Assembly: GCA_028871195.1 (NCBI GenBank)
Contig: JAGWNT010000064.1
Location: 1 to 23,493 of the forward strand
Reading direction: 5' to 3'
Source of the DNA: REEB85 sp018971455
Lineage (GTDB): Bacteria; Pseudomonadota; Alphaproteobacteria; Acetobacterales; Acetobacteraceae
DNA length: 23,493 bases
This document shows positions 6,870-14,458 of this stretch, in pieces. The notes under the pieces are model-generated. The model had not been told where the DNA came from, made no database searches, and saw only the letters and a program-made list of their open reading frames with translations. How positions within the stretch are numbered: position 1 is the stretch's first letter; the number at the start of each line of letters is the position of its first letter. A program made the translations under genes and the position numbers.

Positions 6870-8098
6870 CGCGCATCATCCACGGCGGCTTCGGCATGGA
6901 GCACGCCATCCTTCACCATCGCGGCGATTTCGGCGGCGGAGAAACCGAGCTCCGCGGCAATGCGGCGATTGTCCTGGCCCATCAACGGGGCAGGGGTGCG
7001 GATGGTGGTGTCGCAACCCGAAAAGCGGAATGGCAGGTTCGGCAGGGTCACCTTGCCCAGCAGCGGATGCTCCTGCTCCACCAGCATGCCGCGCGCAATG
7101 ATCTGCGGATCCTTCACCACCTCGTCGATCGTCTGCACCGGCGCCGACGGAACGCCCGCCGCGTCGAGTGCGGCGAGGCAGGCATTGCGCGAAGGCTGCG
7201 CCTGGGTCCAGCCGCGCACGATGTCCATCGCGATGGCGTAATGGGCGTTGCGGGCGGCGGGGGTGGTGAAGCGGTCATCCGCCGCCAGCGCCTCGCCGCC
7301 GATCAGCCGGGCCAGACGGTTCCATGCGTCATCGACCTGGGCTGCGATCACCAGATAGCCGTCCTTCGCCGGGAACACGCCATACACCGTCGAATCCGGC
7401 TGGCCGCTGCCGGTCTGCTCCGGCATGGCCGTGCCGCCGGACATGAAATAGCGCTGCACCGCGTAATCGTGCATCGAGACCATGCAGTCATAGAGCGCGA
7501 GATCGATATGCTGGCCGCGCCCGCTGCTCACCCGCCCCAGCAGGGCGGCATTGATGGCGGCGACGCCGTGGATGCCGGTGTACATATCGGCCAGCGGCAT
7601 GCGCAGCAGCGGCGGCGCCTCCCCCGGCGTGCCGACCTGCGCCATCGCGCCCGACATCGCCTCGGCGATCAGCCCGAATCCCGGCCGGTCGGCATAGGGG
7701 CCGGTGTGGCCGTACGCCGAGACCGAGGCATAGATCAGCCGCGGATTGCGGGCGGACAGCGCCTGATAGCCCAGCCCGAGACGGTCCAGCGCGCCGGGGC
7801 GGTAATTCTCGATGAAGACATCGGCGGTCTCGACCAGCCGGTGCATCATCTCCGCGCCGCGCCTGTCGCGCATGTCGATGCACAGGCCCTGCTTGCCCAT
7901 GTTCTGCTGCAGGAAATAGCCGCTCTGCCCATCCCTGAAATGCGGGTGCGCGCGCCCGGCATCGCCGCCTTTCGGGCGCTCGACCTTGATGACCTCCGCG
8001 CCGAGGGCGGCCATGCAGCGGCCCATGAAAGGGCCGGCGAGGAAGTGGCTGTAGTCGATGACCCGGATGTTCCTCAGCGGCAGCGGCTGCGCGCTCAT
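6866..8098 (-). CDS. CaiB/BaiF (family III) CoA-transferase
   Basis: A 410-residue family III CoA-transferase, which moves CoA between organic acids through an aspartyl-CoA anhydride. The catalytic Asp is Asp171 in PLADMYTG. Other family signs are the N-terminal VIDYSHFLAGPF block, GAEVIKVERP at 33-42, and DVFIENYRPG near 93-102. It overlaps its neighbours by 4 bp at both ends, so it is translationally coupled to MaoC upstream and the AroE-like gene downstream. It probably activates the pathway acid as a CoA thioester for the MaoC hydratase (inference). The donor and acceptor acids cannot be read from the sequence. Confidence 0.93.
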   Translation of the reverse strand: MSAQPLPLRNIRVIDYSHFLAGPFMGRCMAALGAEVIKVERPKGGDAGRAHPHFRDGQSGYFLQQNMGKQGLCIDMRDRRGAEMMHRLVETADVFIENYRPGALDRLGLGYQALSARNPRLIYASVSAYGHTGPYADRPGFGLIAEAMSGAMAQVGTPGEAPPLLRMPLADMYTGIHGVAAINAALLGRVSSGRGQHIDLALYDCMVSMHDYAVQRYFMSGGTAMPEQTGSGQPDSTVYGVFPAKDGYLVIAAQVDDAWNRLARLIGGEALAADDRFTTPAARNAHYAIAMDIVRGWTQAQPSRNACLAALDAAGVPSAPVQTIDEVVKDPQIIARGMLVEQEHPLLGKVTLPNLPFRFSGCDTTIRTPAPLMGQDNRRIAAELGFSAAEIAAMVKDGVLHAEAAVDDAR

Positions 8099-8556
8099 GC
8101 CACGGCCCCCGCTTTCGGGCGCATCGGGATCATCAGCCGATGCTCGCCCGACTGCACCACCTCGCCGCGCTGGTTAATCAGCTCCGCCGGCAGCACCACG
8201 ATGCCCCAGCCCTCGCGCCGCGTGGTGCGCTTCGACCCGACGCGAAACGTTACGTGCACCGCGTCGCCCAGCTTGATCGGCAGCTTGAAATCCCAGGTCC
8301 AGCCGAGCGACATGCCGGGCAGGAAGCGGTACTCGGCGCGTGTCTTCAGCCCGTCAGCCAGCGACAGGCCGAACAGGCCATGCGCCACGCGGGTGCCGAA
8401 AGGGGTGGTCCTGGCGTATTCTTCGTCGACATGAACCGGGGTGAAATCGCCGGTCAGCGCGGCATAGGCGTTCACCATCGCCTCGGTGACGACCACGGCG
8501 GGGGTGGTGCATTCATCGCCGACCCGGGCATCGTCCCAGTAGAGATCTTCGGACAT
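8095..8556 (-). CDS. MaoC-family (hot-dog fold) enoyl-CoA hydratase/dehydratase
   Basis: A 153-residue single hot-dog protein of the MaoC/R-hydratase family. The hydratase motif is present as TGDFTPVHVDEEYA, with Asp37 and His42 in the catalytic positions; the usual Asn in GDxNP is Thr here. HGLFGLSLADGL follows as in family members. ATG 8556 has AGGAG 7 nt upstream. A GTG at 8571 in the same frame overlaps the VOC stop by 4 bp and is a possible alternative adding five residues. It lies third in the operon and should add or remove water on a CoA thioester made by the neighbouring CaiB enzyme (inference). Confidence 0.9.
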   Translation of the reverse strand: MSEDLYWDDARVGDECTTPAVVVTEAMVNAYAALTGDFTPVHVDEEYARTTPFGTRVAHGLFGLSLADGLKTRAEYRFLPGMSLGWTWDFKLPIKLGDAVHVTFRVGSKRTTRREGWGIVVLPAELINQRGEVVQSGEHRLMIPMRPKAGAVA

Positions 8557-8567
8557 CGTCGTGCTCC

Positions 8568-8954
8568 TCACGCGCGCGGGTCGATGGCGAGCGCGGCTTC
8601 CACCGCCCCGTTGCCGGCCCGCAGGATTTCGATGTTCAGGCCGTCCGGCAGCGCCAGCCAGTTCGGCCCGGCGGGCAGCGCCCGGGCCCCGAAGGCGGCG
8701 GCGCGGGCGAGCACGCCGTCATAATCCTCGACCATGATGCCGAGATGGGCGAGGCGGGCTTCCGGGCCCGCGAAGCCCGGGTCGGAGATTAGCTGCACGC
8801 CGCCGAGCACCCAGACCTGATGGGGAACGCCGCCACTGGCGGGCATTTCGTCGCGAATGCCGAGGCCGAGCACCTCGCGGAAGAATGTCACGTGCCACTG
8901 GATGTCCTTTACCCGGATGGCGACATGCTCGATGTAGGCGCGGGGCAGACCCAT
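8568..8954 (-). CDS. VOC-superfamily (glyoxalase/bleomycin-resistance fold) protein
   Basis: A 128-residue vicinal-oxygen-chelate protein. It has the paired beta-alpha-beta-beta-beta layout, starting YIEHVAIRVKD and again at LAHLGIMVED. Likely metal ligands are His10, His45, His70 and Glu109 (NIEIL). The family includes glyoxalases, epimerases such as methylmalonyl-CoA epimerase, and ring-cleavage dioxygenases, so the reaction is open. ATG 8954 begins 5 bp after the stop of the ketopantoate-reductase-like gene. A longer frame up to 9353 shadows that gene and is not a real extension. In this operon an epimerase or isomerase role would fit, but that is inference. Confidence 0.87.
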   Translation of the reverse strand: MGLPRAYIEHVAIRVKDIQWHVTFFREVLGLGIRDEMPASGGVPHQVWVLGGVQLISDPGFAGPEARLAHLGIMVEDYDGVLARAAAFGARALPAGPNWLALPDGLNIEILRAGNGAVEAALAIDPRA

Positions 8955-8959
8955 GGGAT

Positions 8960-9922
8960 TCAAGCCTTTCCGGGATAATCGGTGCGGGCGAATTCGATGC
9001 CCTTGACGCAGGCGACGATGGTGGAATTCACCGGGGTCGGCACGCCCAGCCGCGCGCCCCAGCGCACGACGGAGCCGTGGATGTAGTCGACCTCGGTGGC
9101 GCCGCCCGCCTGCAGACTCTGCAACATCGAGGTCTTGAACTCGGGCGGCAGACCGGCGGCGGCCATGGTCCACGCCACGCGCGGATCGGTGATCGAAATC
9201 CGCACCTCCGCCGCCCGCGCCACGGCGATGCCCTCGGCGATGGCGGCGAGGGCGATGTCCTCCAGCGCCGGCACCGCGTAGAGCCCGCCATAGGTCAGCC
9301 CGGTAATCGCCGTCAGCCCTCCGCCGGCGACGTTGATGAACAGCTTGTCCCACATCGTGCCCATGATGTTGTCGCTCAGATGGGTCAGGATGCCGGCGGC
9401 GTTGAAGGTGTCGGCGATCATCCGCGCGCGCGCCGAGCGGGTGCCATCGAGCTCGCCGATGATCGTCTCCTTGCCCGTCACGCCGGACCGGACATGGCCG
9501 GGGGCGAGGAGGACGCCGCCGACATAGGTCTTGCCCGCCATCACCCGCTCGCGCCCGACCTCCTCCGCCAGGATATCCTCATGGCCGAGACCGTTCTGCA
9601 GCGACATCACGACCGTGCCCGGCCCGACGATCGGTGCCGCGGCGCGGATGGCGTCTCGCGTGTGGTAGGATTTGACGAGAATGATCACCAGATCGGCCAC
9701 CACGCCCGCATCGGCCGCGCGGGTGCAGGCGGTGATCTTCACGCGGCGCTCGGCACCGGCTTCGAGCATCCGCAGGCCATCGGCATTGATGGCATCGACA
9801 TGGGCCTGGAACGGGTCGATCAGGCAGACATCTGCGCCGCCGCTGGCAAGCCCTCCGCCGATCGTCGAGCCGAGCGCCCCTGCGCCCATGAAGCAGATCT
9901 TCACGTGGTCATCCCTCGCCAT
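8960..9922 (-). CDS. Ketopantoate reductase (ApbA/PanE) family protein
   Basis: A 320-residue NADP-dependent 2-oxo/2-hydroxy acid reductase of the PanE family. The nucleotide site is GAGALGS at 13-19, followed by LVKSYHT, and NGLGHED at 110-116. The family's catalytic Lys and Asn are Lys193 and Asn197 in WDKLFIN, and the conserved Glu is Glu277 in GATEVDY. It is the first gene of the operon and diverges from the LysR gene. ATG 9922 gives MARDDHVKICFMGAG; a GTG at 9904 would start right at the Rossmann strand, with GAGGG upstream, and is a serious alternative. Its place in a catabolic operon suggests oxidation or reduction of a pathway acid in place of pantothenate synthesis. Confidence 0.9.
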   Translation of the reverse strand: MARDDHVKICFMGAGALGSTIGGGLASGGADVCLIDPFQAHVDAINADGLRMLEAGAERRVKITACTRAADAGVVADLVIILVKSYHTRDAIRAAAPIVGPGTVVMSLQNGLGHEDILAEEVGRERVMAGKTYVGGVLLAPGHVRSGVTGKETIIGELDGTRSARARMIADTFNAAGILTHLSDNIMGTMWDKLFINVAGGGLTAITGLTYGGLYAVPALEDIALAAIAEGIAVARAAEVRISITDPRVAWTMAAAGLPPEFKTSMLQSLQAGGATEVDYIHGSVVRWGARLGVPTPVNSTIVACVKGIEFARTDYPGKA

Positions 9923-9971
9923 GCCGGGTCGATGCGGGCGAAGCTAGGCCGCCGCCGGCCATGTGGTCTAT

Positions 9972-9997
9972 GCAATGGACGTAATATATCGTATTGC
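9972..9997. promoter_or_regulatory. Putative LysR-type operator/promoter region
   Basis: An AT-rich patch between the divergent ApbA-like and LysR genes. It holds the inverted repeat GCAAT-N16-ATTGC (9972-9976 and 9993-9997), with an inner ACG-N8-CGT dyad at 9979-9992. LysR regulators commonly bind interrupted dyads in such divergent gaps. The site is 8 bp upstream of the LysR ATG. Confidence 0.5.
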
Positions 9998-10005
9998 GTT
10001 TCTTT

Positions 10006-10986
10006 ATGAGGCCGCCCGGCACCAACGACGCGAACCTGCTCGACGCGAAGCAGCTGCGGCTGTTCGATCTGCTCCACCGCACCGGCAGCGTCACCCGCAC
10101 CGCCGAGCAGCTCGGCCAGAGCCAGCCAACCATCAGCATCTGGCTCGCCCGGCTGCGGCGCGATCTGGGGGATCCGCTGTTCATCCGCACGCCGTCCGGC
10201 ATGGAACCGACCCCGCGCGCCGAGGCGCTGATCGGCACGGCGCGGCAGGCGCTCGAAGCGTTGCGGCGCCTGGCGGCGTGGGAGGACGCGTTCACCCCGG
10301 CGACCGCGCAGCGCCGGTTCCGCATCTGCATGACCGACGCCAGCCACGTGGCCCTGCTCCCGCATATCCTGCGCCATGTGCGCGCCGCGGCCCCGCATGT
10401 CCGCATCGAGGCAGCCCAGATCAACGCCGATACCGCCCGCGCCCTGCAATCCGGCGACGCCGATCTCGCACTTGGTTTCATCCCGGAGCTTGAAGCCGGC
10501 TTCTTCCAGCAGACGCTCTATCCGCAGGACTGGGTCTGCCTCGTCAACGCCGCCCATCCGCGCGTGACGCGCTCGCTCCCGCTCGAGACCTATCGGCGGG
10601 AGGAGCATATCGGCATCGTCTCCGGCACCGGCGCGCAGCTTCTGGCGGCGGCGATGGAGCGGCACAAGGTGGAGCGGCGGCTGGCGCTGGAACTGCCCGG
10701 CTTTCTCGGCCTGCCCGCGATCATCGGCACCACCGATCTGATCGCCACCCTGCCACGCCATATCGGCGAGACGCTGGCCGGATTCTACGGCCTGCGCGTG
10801 CTGCCCTGCCCGGTGGAAATCCCCGGCTTCAACGTCAAGCAGCACTGGCACGCCCGCTTCCATCACGACGCCGGCAATCTCTGGCTGCGCAAGGTCTGCG
10901 CCGAGCTGTTCCAGCAGCGCGCGGTGCGGCGGGCCGGAGCGGCCACGGCGCAATCCCTGCGCAAAGTCGCTGTGGCGAGCGCCTAG
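10006..10986 (+). CDS. LysR-family transcriptional regulator
   Basis: A 326-residue LysR-type regulator. The N-terminal winged helix-turn-helix spans about residues 14-75 (LRLFDLLHRTGSVTRTAEQLGQSQPTIS), followed by a two-lobed effector domain with the family start FRICMTDASH. ATG 10006 is chosen over an in-frame TTG at 9994. It is transcribed away from the five-gene operon with only 83 bp between the two start codons, so it is very likely the operon's regulator. The helix-turn-helix resembles the NodD/LinR-like group only loosely. The inducer is unknown. Confidence 0.93.
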   Translation: MRPPGTNDANLLDAKQLRLFDLLHRTGSVTRTAEQLGQSQPTISIWLARLRRDLGDPLFIRTPSGMEPTPRAEALIGTARQALEALRRLAAWEDAFTPATAQRRFRICMTDASHVALLPHILRHVRAAAPHVRIEAAQINADTARALQSGDADLALGFIPELEAGFFQQTLYPQDWVCLVNAAHPRVTRSLPLETYRREEHIGIVSGTGAQLLAAAMERHKVERRLALELPGFLGLPAIIGTTDLIATLPRHIGETLAGFYGLRVLPCPVEIPGFNVKQHWHARFHHDAGNLWLRKVCAELFQQRAVRRAGAATAQSLRKVAVASA

Positions 10987-11021
10987 GGGAAGCTGGCCGA
11001 GGGAAGCGGGCCGAGGCAAGC
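10987..11021 (+). repeat. 14-bp imperfect tandem repeat
   Basis: GGGAAGCTGGCCGA (10987-11000), GGGAAGCGGGCCGA (11001-11014) and a partial third unit GGCAAGC (11015-11021) follow directly after the LysR stop codon. Confidence 0.7.
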
Positions 11022-11112
11022 AGATGGGGGCTTCGCCGCGCCGCAAGGGGGTCGGCAACGCGGCCGGGCCCCGCTACCATGCGCGCCACCCCACCCTGCG
11101 GACCGTTCTCGC

Positions 11113-12429
11113 ATGCCCCTGCCCCTCGATCGCCTCGTCGGACCGCAGGGCGCGATCCATCCCCGCACGCTCTGGGCCCGGCTGAAGGAGCATCCGCTCG
11201 CCCGCATCGGTCCCGGCCTCATCACCGGGGTCGCCGATGACGACCCGAGCGGCATCGCCACCTACTCCCAGGCCGGCGCGCAGTTCGGCCTCGCCATGCT
11301 CTGGACGATGCCGCTGGCCTACCCGCTGATGGCCGCCATCCAGGCGATCTGCGCGCGCATCGGCCGGGTCACCGGCCGGGGCCTCGCCGCCAACATCAAG
11401 GCGGCCTACCCGCCCGCCGTGCTGCAAAGCGTCGTGTTGCTGCTGCTCGTCGCCAACACGCTCAATATCGCCGCCGACGTCGCCGCGATGGGCGAGGTGG
11501 CGGAGCTGGTCACCGGCCTCGACCGTCATGTCATGACCGCGCTCTTCGTCGTCGCCACGCTGGTCCTGCAGATTTTCGTGCCCTATCACCGCTACGTCAC
11601 CTTCCTCAAATGGCTGACGCTCTCGCTGCTCGCCTATGCCGCCGTGCTGTTCACCGTGCATGTGCCCTGGGGCGCGGTGGCGCTGCGCACGTTCTGGCCG
11701 AGCTTCCGGCCCACCGCCGAGGCCGCCGCCATCATCGTCGGCGTCTTCGGCACCACCATCAGCCCCTATCTGTTCTTCTGGCAGGCCTCCGAGGAGGTCG
11801 AGGACATGCTGGCCACCCCCGGCGCCGCCCCGCTGCTGCAAGACCCCGCCGCCGCCCCCGCCGAATTGCGCCGCATCGGCTGGGACACTTGGAGCGGCAT
11901 GTTCTATTCGGACATCACCGCCTACTTCATCATTCTGGCCACCGCCGTCACCCTCAACGCCGCCGGCGTCACCGACATCGAAACCGCCGCCCAGGCCGCC
12001 GCTGCGCTGCGCCCGCTGGCCGGTCCCTTCGCCTACACGCTGTTCGCCCTCGGAATCCTCGGCGTCGGGCTGATCGGCGTGCCGGTCCTCGCGGGCTCGG
12101 CCGGCTATGCGCTGGCCGAGGCGATGGGCTGGCGCTGGGGCCTCGAGCGCCGCGCCACCGACGCGCGGGGCTTCTACGGCGTCATTGCCGTCAGCGTGCT
12201 GCTCGGCCTGGTCATCCAGTATTCGCCGATCAGCCCGATGAAGGCGCTGTTCTGGAGCGCCGTCATCAACGGCGTCGTCGCCGTGCCGCTGATGGCGGTG
12301 ATCATCCTGCTGGCGTCGAAAAAATCCGTCATGGGCGCCTTCACCGCCAGCCGCCCGCTGGTCATCCTGGGCTGGACCGCCACCGCCGTCATGGGTGCGG
12401 CGGCGGTGCGGATGCTCATTCCGGGCTAG
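11113..12429 (+). CDS. NRAMP-family (SLC11-like) metal transporter with altered metal-site motifs
   Basis: A 438-residue polytopic membrane protein of the NRAMP/MntH family with about 11 hydrophobic segments. The start GPGLITGVADDDPSGIATYSQAG is typical of a large NRAMP-like subgroup. In classical NRAMPs helix 1 carries DPGN and helix 6 carries MPH, which hold the transition metal. Here helix 1 reads DPSG (Asp44-Gly47) and the helix 6 region reads TTISPYLFFWQ (Ser217, Pro218, Tyr219), so the Met and His ligands are missing. Import of Mn or Fe is therefore doubtful, and Mg or another hard cation is possible (inference). It lies 27 bp before an MFS gene on the same strand and may share its transcript. 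Confidence 0.88.
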   Translation: MPLPLDRLVGPQGAIHPRTLWARLKEHPLARIGPGLITGVADDDPSGIATYSQAGAQFGLAMLWTMPLAYPLMAAIQAICARIGRVTGRGLAANIKAAYPPAVLQSVVLLLLVANTLNIAADVAAMGEVAELVTGLDRHVMTALFVVATLVLQIFVPYHRYVTFLKWLTLSLLAYAAVLFTVHVPWGAVALRTFWPSFRPTAEAAAIIVGVFGTTISPYLFFWQASEEVEDMLATPGAAPLLQDPAAAPAELRRIGWDTWSGMFYSDITAYFIILATAVTLNAAGVTDIETAAQAAAALRPLAGPFAYTLFALGILGVGLIGVPVLAGSAGYALAEAMGWRWGLERRATDARGFYGVIAVSVLLGLVIQYSPISPMKALFWSAVINGVVAVPLMAVIILLASKKSVMGAFTASRPLVILGWTATAVMGAAAVRMLIPG

Positions 12430-12456
12430 AAGCGAAGCACCCGGAAGGCCCCGCCC

Positions 12457-13698
12457 ATGCCAGTCGCCCCATCGCCCGCTTCCCCGCCCCCCGCCTGGCG
12501 GCGGGTTCCCCGCTCGGTCATCGCGCTCGGCCTCGTCTCGCTGTTCATGGATATGTCGTCCGAGCTGGTGCACAACCTGCTGCCGCTCTTCCTGGTGGAC
12601 AGCCTCGGCGCCAGCGCGGTCACCCTCGGTCTGATCGAGGGCGTGGCCGAGGCCACCGCCGCCATCACCAAGCTCTTCTCGGGCGGGCTCTCCGACCGGA
12701 TCGGCCGGCGCAAGCTGCTGGTCGGCCTCGGCTACGGGCTGTCCGCCCTCACCAAGCCGGCCTTCGCGCTCGCCGGCTCGATCGGCGCGGTTCTCGCCGC
12801 CCGCTTCATCGACCGCATCGGCAAGGGCGTGCGCGACGCCCCGCGCGACGCGCTGATGGCCGACATCACGCCGCCCGAGGCCCGTGGCGCCGCCTACGGC
12901 CTGCGCCAGGCGCTTGACACCATGGGCAGCGTCGCCGCCCCCCTGCTCGCCATCGGGTTGATGGCCCTCTACGGCGACGATTTCCGCACCGTCTTCTGGT
13001 GGGCCACGGCGCCGGCGATCATTTCGGTGCTCATCATCGTCCTCGCGGTGCGCGAGCCGGTGCGCGAGCCGGCGGGCGCCCGCCCCGGCTCCGGATCGCC
13101 CGGCTCCGGTTCGCCCATCCGCCAGGCCGATCTGGCGCGGCTCGGCGCGCCCTACTGGTGGGTCGTCGGCATTGGCGTCGTGTTCACCATGGCCCGCTTC
13201 AGCGAGGCCTTCCTCCTGCTGAAGGGCCAGCAGGCCGGCCTGCCGCTTGCCCTCGTGCCGCTGGTGATGGTGGCGATGAACCTGGTCTACGCCCTGATGG
13301 CCGCCCCGGCCGGCGCCTGGTCCGACCGCATCGCCCGCCCGGCCGTGCTCGCCATCGGCCTGGCCCTGCTGGTCGCCGCCGACCTGGTGCTGGCGCTCGC
13401 CCCCGGCCTCGCCGGCCTGTTCCTCGGCGCGGCGCTGTGGGGCGCCCACATGGCGCTCTCCCAGGGCCTGCTCGCCGCCCTGGTGGCCGATACCGCGCCC
13501 GAGGATCTGCGCGGCACCGCCTTCGGCCTGTTCAACCTGGCCACCGGCCTCGCCCTGCTTGCCGCCAGCGCGCTCGCCGGCCTGCTGTGGCAGAGTTTCG
13601 GCCCCGGTGCCGCCTTTGCCGCCGGCGGCGCCTTCGCGGCCCTGGCCGCCATCGGCCTCGCCGCCGGCGCGCCCATCACGCGCCCACCCGCGCCCTGA
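12457..13698 (+). CDS. Major facilitator superfamily transporter
   Basis: A 413-residue, roughly 12-helix MFS permease. The loop 2-3 signature reads GGLSDRIGRRKLL (residues about 75-87) and a related GAWSDRIARP is in the second half. The opening LFMDMSSELVHNLLPLFL and the RIGKGVRDAPRDAL block are features of a bacterial MFS group of unknown substrate. The central cytoplasmic linker (residues about 195-225) contains two small in-frame duplications, REPVREP and GSGSPGSGSP. ATG 12457 is 27 bp after the NRAMP stop. The substrate cannot be inferred. Confidence 0.88.
   Translation: MPVAPSPASPPPAWRRVPRSVIALGLVSLFMDMSSELVHNLLPLFLVDSLGASAVTLGLIEGVAEATAAITKLFSGGLSDRIGRRKLLVGLGYGLSALTKPAFALAGSIGAVLAARFIDRIGKGVRDAPRDALMADITPPEARGAAYGLRQALDTMGSVAAPLLAIGLMALYGDDFRTVFWWATAPAIISVLIIVLAVREPVREPAGARPGSGSPGSGSPIRQADLARLGAPYWWVVGIGVVFTMARFSEAFLLLKGQQAGLPLALVPLVMVAMNLVYALMAAPAGAWSDRIARPAVLAIGLALLVAADLVLALAPGLAGLFLGAALWGAHMALSQGLLAALVADTAPEDLRGTAFGLFNLATGLALLAASALAGLLWQSFGPGAAFAAGGAFAALAAIGLAAGAPITRPPAP
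13048..13115 (+). repeat. Two in-frame micro-duplications inside the MFS gene
   Basis: A 12-bp direct repeat GTGCGCGAGCCG at 13048-13059 and 13060-13071, then a 15-bp repeat CGGCTCCGGATCGCC at 13086-13100 and 13101-13115 with one change. Both are multiples of three and keep the frame within the central linker. Confidence 0.8.
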
Positions 13699-13854
13699 CC
13701 TCCGCGCCATGACCACTCATGCCATTAGCAAACAGCACGGCACGCATCCCGCCACGGCCCTTGCCATTCGCGGCCGCCCGGCCGATGTAGCAACCGGACC
13801 GGGTATGTCCGCTTTGTGCCCGGACGCTCTCTGCGCAGCATGAAGGCCCCAGCC

Positions 13855-14412
13855 ATGTTCATCGAGACCGAAGGCACCCCCAACCCCGCGACGCTGAAAT
13901 TCCTTCCCGGCCGCGACGTGCTGGGCAGCGCCACCGCCGATTTCGCCAGCCCCGAGGCCGCCATCCGCAGCCCGCTCGCCGGCGGCATCTTCGCCCTGCC
14001 CGGCGTCACCCGCGTCTTCCTCGGCGGCGATTTCATCACCGTCACGAAAGCCGATGCCGCGTCCTGGCAGGCGCTCAAGCCGCAGATCCTCGGCGCCATC
14101 ATGGACCATTTCCTCGCCGGCCGCCCCGCCGTGGAAGGCCTGGCCGCCGACGCGGAGGAGGATGTCAGCCCCGAGGACGCCGAGATCGTCGCCCAGATCA
14201 AGGAATTGCTGGACACCCGGGTGCGCCCGGCCGTCGCCGGCGATGGCGGCGACATCGTCTTCCGCGGCTATCGCGACGGCATCGTCCGCCTGCACATGCA
14301 GGGCGCGTGCAGCGGCTGCCCCTCCTCTTCGGCCACGCTCAAGCACGGCATCGAGAACATGCTGCGCCATTACGTGCCCGAGGTGCTGCGCGTCGAGCAG
14401 GTTGCCGCCTGA
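13855..14412 (+). CDS. NfuA-like NifU-family Fe-S cluster carrier
   Basis: A 185-residue protein with an N-terminal Nfu_N domain (starting MFIETEGTPNPATLKFLPG, residues 1 to about 88) and a C-terminal NifU domain (about 108-180) with the cluster-binding CSGC at Cys152 and Cys155. Such proteins carry 4Fe-4S clusters to target enzymes in the cytoplasm. ATG 13855 is chosen because the family starts exactly there and GAAGG lies upstream; ATGs at 13840 and 13816 are in frame but less likely. The length is normal for alphaproteobacterial Nfu. The 156 bp before it show no gene and no clear promoter. Confidence 0.95.
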   Translation: MFIETEGTPNPATLKFLPGRDVLGSATADFASPEAAIRSPLAGGIFALPGVTRVFLGGDFITVTKADAASWQALKPQILGAIMDHFLAGRPAVEGLAADAEEDVSPEDAEIVAQIKELLDTRVRPAVAGDGGDIVFRGYRDGIVRLHMQGACSGCPSSSATLKHGIENMLRHYVPEVLRVEQVAA

Positions 14413-14443
14413 TAATTATCGGCTATTATCATTCGATATCGAA
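14411..14443. promoter_or_regulatory. Paired AT-rich palindromes upstream of the RutE-like gene
   Basis: Two perfect palindromes, GATAATTATC at 14411-14420 and TTCGATATCGAA at 14432-14443, fill the 46-bp gap between NfuA and the RutE-like gene. The first overlaps the NfuA stop codon. The AT content stands out against the surrounding GC-rich DNA, and the layout suggests an operator for the downstream gene. Confidence 0.5.
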
Positions 14444-14458
14444 CGAAAGTCCCGCTTC

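Noticed and set aside
8955..9353. An N-terminal extension of the VOC protein
   Set aside because: It overlaps the ketopantoate-reductase-like gene in another frame and has no family similarity; the VOC fold begins at 8954.
11074..13716. An 880-codon open frame on the minus strand
   Set aside because: It is antisense to the NRAMP and MFS genes and its product is an extreme Gly/Arg/His/Asp/Glu-rich sequence with no domain, typical of shadow frames in high-GC DNA.
13699..13854. A small gene before nfuA
   Set aside because: Open frames exist but overlap the MFS or NfuA frames, lack a ribosome binding site and show no recognisable motif.
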